Below are positions 4,839 through 7,283 of a stretch of 7,283 bases of DNA, piece after piece (position 1 is the first letter of the stretch; each line of letters begins with the position of its first letter). Origin of the DNA: Rhodospirillum sp. UBA1311 (GTDB taxonomy: Bacteria; Pseudomonadota; Alphaproteobacteria; Rhodospirillales; Rhodospirillaceae). The stretch is from NCBI GenBank assembly GCA_002307145.1, contig DBTR01000095.1, positions 1 through 7,283 on the forward strand, given 5' to 3'. Under the pieces are notes generated by a model, which saw nothing but the letters and a program-made list of their open reading frames with translations, was not told where the DNA came from and did no database searches. Position numbers and translations under genes: made by a program.

Positions 4839-5981
4839 TCAGTAGCCGTGCCCGGCGTCGTCGGGCTGAAGTTTCCCGCGCAGGACGTGGAAGATATAGC
4901 TGGTGTAGGCGAGGATGATCGGCACGAAGATCACCGCGCACACCGCCATCACGAACAGGGTGCGATGGCTCGAAGACGAGTCCCAGACCGTCAGACTGGC
5001 GGCGGGCTGGATGCTGGACGGAATGATGAACGGGAACAGGCTCATTCCGGCGGTGACGATCACGCCCGCGAGGCCGAGGCCGCTGCTGATGAAGGCAAGG
5101 CCTTCCTTCCGCAACACCGTCAGCCCCGCCGCGCCGAGCAGCCCGGCGATGCCGAGGATCGGCGCGAGCGCTGCAATTGGCATCCGTGTGTAGATGTCGG
5201 TCCAGAGGCCGGGAGCGGTGGTGACGGTCTTCAGCAGCGGGTTCGACGGGCCGGCGGGGTCGACCACCGAGGTGATCGCGTAGCCGGTGATGCCCGAGGC
5301 GATCCACAGCCCGGCGAGAACGAACGCCGCCACCGAAATCGGCGCGAAGATCGTCACGGCGCGGCGGGTGCGGGCGGCGACCTCGCCGTCGGTCTTGAGG
5401 ATCAGGTAGGTGCCGCCGTGGGCGACGAGCATGGTCAGGCTGACCACGCCCGCGAGCAGGGCGAAGGGATTGAGGAGTTCGAACAGCCCCGAACCTTCGT
5501 AGAAGATCCGCTGGTCGGCGTCGATGGTGAACGGCACGCCGACGAACAGGTTGCCGACCGCGACACCGAATACCAGCGCGGGGACCGCACCGCCGACGAA
5601 CAGGGCGATGTCCCAGTTGCCGCGCCAGCGCGGCGACTTCAGCTTGCTGCGGAAGTCGAAGCCGACCGGCCGCAGGATCAGCGACGCGAGCACCAGGAAC
5701 ATCGCGATGTAGAAGCCGGAGAACGCGGTGGCGTAGATCGGCGGCCACGCGGCGAAGATCGCGCCCGCGCCGAGGATCAGCCAGACCTGGTTGCCTTCCC
5801 AGACCGTGCCGACCGAGGAGATCACCATGCGGCGCTCGCTGTCGGTCTTGGCGACGAAGGGCAGGAGCGCCGCGACGCCGAGGTCGAAGCCGTCCATGAT
5901 CGCGAACCCGATCAGGAGGACGCCGAGCAGGGCCCACCAGAGAACCCGGAGCGTTGGATAGTCGATGATATCGTAGAGCAT
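4839..5981 (-). CDS. cydB: Cytochrome bd ubiquinol oxidase subunit II
   Basis: Inner-membrane partner of CydA in the high-affinity quinol:O2 oxidoreductase. The 380 residues match E. coli CydB (379) throughout: LLIGFAIMDGFDLGV (22-36) with Asp30, the counterpart of the proton-channel residue Asp25; WEGNQVWLI (61-69); AFSGFYIAM; RPVGFDFRSK; and a late FPFIIPSS block. Glu62 stands where E. coli has the acidic Asp58, a conservative change that keeps the carboxylate. About nine hydrophobic helices are spread over the chain. The ATG at 5981 follows the cydA stop by only 4 bases, with GGGAG 9 bases upstream lying inside the end of cydA, so translational coupling is likely. The C-terminus ends in a short polar tail. 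The assignment is secure, and its neighbours confirm it. Confidence 0.97.
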   Translation of the reverse strand: MLYDIIDYPTLRVLWWALLGVLLIGFAIMDGFDLGVAALLPFVAKTDSERRMVISSVGTVWEGNQVWLILGAGAIFAAWPPIYATAFSGFYIAMFLVLASLILRPVGFDFRSKLKSPRWRGNWDIALFVGGAVPALVFGVAVGNLFVGVPFTIDADQRIFYEGSGLFELLNPFALLAGVVSLTMLVAHGGTYLILKTDGEVAARTRRAVTIFAPISVAAFVLAGLWIASGITGYAITSVVDPAGPSNPLLKTVTTAPGLWTDIYTRMPIAALAPILGIAGLLGAAGLTVLRKEGLAFISSGLGLAGVIVTAGMSLFPFIIPSSIQPAASLTVWDSSSSHRTLFVMAVCAVIFVPIILAYTSYIFHVLRGKLQPDDAGHGY

Positions 5982-5985
5982 GATC

Positions 5986-7283
5986 TCAAGCTCCCTTTGC
6001 GGCGGTGGCGGCTACGGGCGCAGGGCCGTTCAGGCCGAGGACTTCCACCGGCCCCATCAGGATGGTGCGGCGCATCAGGAACACATCGATCACCGCGAGG
6101 GTGGAGTAGAACGCGACGAAGCCGAACAAGGTGAAGCCGACCTTGACCACCGACAGGCTCGATGCGGCGAGGAAGGTGGGCAGCACGTCGGCGATCGCCC
6201 AGGGCTGGCGTCCGTATTCGGCGACGATCCAGCCCAGTTCCGCCGCAACCCACGGCAACGGCAGGCTCCATACCAGCATCGTGAGGAACCACGGCTTGTC
6301 GAACTCAAGCTTGGCCGAGAAGTAGAATGCGGCGGCGAACGCGAGGATGAAGTAGAAGCCCAAGCCCACCATCAGGCGGAAGGTCCAGAACAGCGTACCG
6401 ACGTCGGGGATGGTGGAGTTGGCGGCCTTCGCCACCAGGGCGGCGTCGGCGGTTTCCGGGGTTTCGGTGAACTTCCGCAGCAGCAGGGCGTGGCCGAGGT
6501 CGGCCTTGGTCGCCTCGAAGATGGCGCGGGCTTCGGCATCGGCCGGATCGGCGCGGAGGCGCTTCAACGACACCAATGCCTGCTTGCCGTTCTCGATCCG
6601 GCCCTCGGCGACACCGACCAGGTCCTTGATCCCGGGCAGGGCGGTGTCGATCGAGCGGGTCGCGATCAAGCCGAGCATCCACGGCACCTGAATCGCGTAA
6701 TGGGTTTCCTGCGCCTGGGAATCCGGAATGCCGAACAGGGTGAATCCGGCGGGTGCGGGTTCGGTCTCCCACATCCCCTCGATCGCGGCGAGCTTCATCT
6801 TCTGGTGTTCGGTGACGGTGTAGCCGCTCTCGTCGCCCAGCACCACCACCGACAGCGCCGAAGCGAGGCCGAACGACGCGGCGACCACGAACGAACGCCG
6901 CGCGAAGCCGACATGACGGCCGCGCAGCAGGTACCAGGAACTGATCGAGAGAACGAACATCGCGCCGGTGACGTAGCCCGCGCTCACGGTGTGGACGAAC
7001 TTCGCCTGCGCGACCGGGTTGAAGATGATGTCGAAGAACGAGGACAGCTCCATCCGCATGGTCTGGAAGTTGAATTCGGCGCCGACCGGATACTGCATCC
7101 AGCCGTTCGCGATCAAAATCCACAGCGCCGAGAGGTTGGAGCCGATCGCCACCAGCCACGCGGTGGCGAGGTGGGCGCGCGGGCTGAGCTTGTCCCAGCC
7201 GAACAGGAACAGGCCGACGAACGAGCTTTCGAGGAAGAACGCCATCAGGCCTTCGATCGCGAGCGGCGCGCCGAAAATGTCGC
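5986..7283 (-). CDS. cydA: Cytochrome bd ubiquinol oxidase subunit I, lacking N-terminus (edge)
   Basis: Heme-bearing, quinol-oxidising subunit of cytochrome bd, which reduces O2 to water at high affinity in the inner membrane. The frame runs off the right edge: the first visible residues (DIFGAPLAIEGL) match E. coli from about Asp90, so roughly 89 residues, including the heme-d ligand His19, lie outside. In E. coli numbering these are present: Glu99 and Glu107 (proton path/heme d), His186 (FVHTV) and Met393 (FRLM) for heme b558, Lys252 and Glu257 (KLAAIE) for quinol, and Glu445 plus GRQPWAI near heme b595. The periplasmic Q-loop is the long, E. coli type, not the short type of Bacillus or CIO enzymes. 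The visible 431 residues match the expected remainder of a 522-residue protein, so the gene seems intact. An internal ATG at 7245 is not the real start. It is first of the visible cydABX genes; its promoter is not in the window. Confidence 0.97.
   Translation of the reverse strand, partial: DIFGAPLAIEGLMAFFLESSFVGLFLFGWDKLSPRAHLATAWLVAIGSNLSALWILIANGWMQYPVGAEFNFQTMRMELSSFFDIIFNPVAQAKFVHTVSAGYVTGAMFVLSISSWYLLRGRHVGFARRSFVVAASFGLASALSVVVLGDESGYTVTEHQKMKLAAIEGMWETEPAPAGFTLFGIPDSQAQETHYAIQVPWMLGLIATRSIDTALPGIKDLVGVAEGRIENGKQALVSLKRLRADPADAEARAIFEATKADLGHALLLRKFTETPETADAALVAKAANSTIPDVGTLFWTFRLMVGLGFYFILAFAAAFYFSAKLEFDKPWFLTMLVWSLPLPWVAAELGWIVAEYGRQPWAIADVLPTFLAASSLSVVKVGFTLFGFVAFYSTLAVIDVFLMRRTILMGPVEVLGLNGPAPVAATAAKGA

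Noticed and set aside
5780..5800. Asp-to-Glu change at the CydB WDGNQ motif as a functional oddity
   Set aside because: The acidic group is preserved and Glu at this site is, to my knowledge, common in CydB proteins outside enterobacteria.
4770..6134. A 454-codon plus-strand frame opposite cydX, cydB and the end of cydA
   Set aside because: It is a shadow of the cyd genes: charged, repetitive composition, no recognisable domain, no fitting ribosome site, and fully covered by secure genes.
7243..7245. Internal ATG of cydA as a gene start
   Set aside because: The reading frame continues upstream to the window edge with residues (DIFGAPLAIEG) conserved in CydA, so the true start lies outside.

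Overview
The window is GC-rich, densely coding DNA that most resembles a facultatively anaerobic alphaproteobacterium, perhaps Rhodospirillales. The grounds are its base composition, a single-chain NifJ-type pyruvate:ferredoxin oxidoreductase, and an Escherichia coli-like long-Q-loop CydABX. The taxonomic guess is an inference from gene content and protein look, not from a marker gene. No RNA gene, mobile element, CRISPR array or phage gene is visible.

Layout. On the left, two minus-strand genes deal with pyruvate: an L-lactate dehydrogenase (450-1382), followed 123 bases downstream by the first 108 codons of nifJ (runs off the left edge). A 492-base non-coding stretch (1383-1874) separates ldh from a divergent plus-strand pair: a CorA-type divalent cation channel (1875-2840) and a dicarboxylate/amino-acid:cation symporter of the GltP/DctA family (2904-4181). 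A strong rho-independent terminator (4200-4225) closes the plus-strand unit. The right part is a minus-strand cytochrome bd operon: cydA (5' end beyond the right edge), cydB 4 bases later, then a 36-codon cydX (4712-4822) that is easily missed. A GC-rich hairpin with a T-run ends that unit and sits directly against a HIT-family gene (4230-4646), which shares the strand.

How they fit together. Lactate dehydrogenase and NifJ compete for pyruvate under low oxygen: LDH recycles NADH to lactate, while NifJ makes acetyl-CoA and reduced ferredoxin/flavodoxin. Cytochrome bd is the high-affinity, microaerobic quinol oxidase. The window therefore reads as low-oxygen metabolism placed next to two unrelated transporters. 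No wholly new system is evident. The part least explained by known genes is the ldh-corA intergenic region. It holds an AT-rich dyad, a 7-bp inverted repeat, a cluster of TTCGC/GCGAA palindromes, a TTGACA promoter and a roughly 170-base corA leader. That leader contains a possible 20-codon leader peptide with an early Glu-Pro-Pro and two mutually exclusive stems, a layout reminiscent of Mg2+-sensing leaders of enterobacterial Mg2+ transporter genes.
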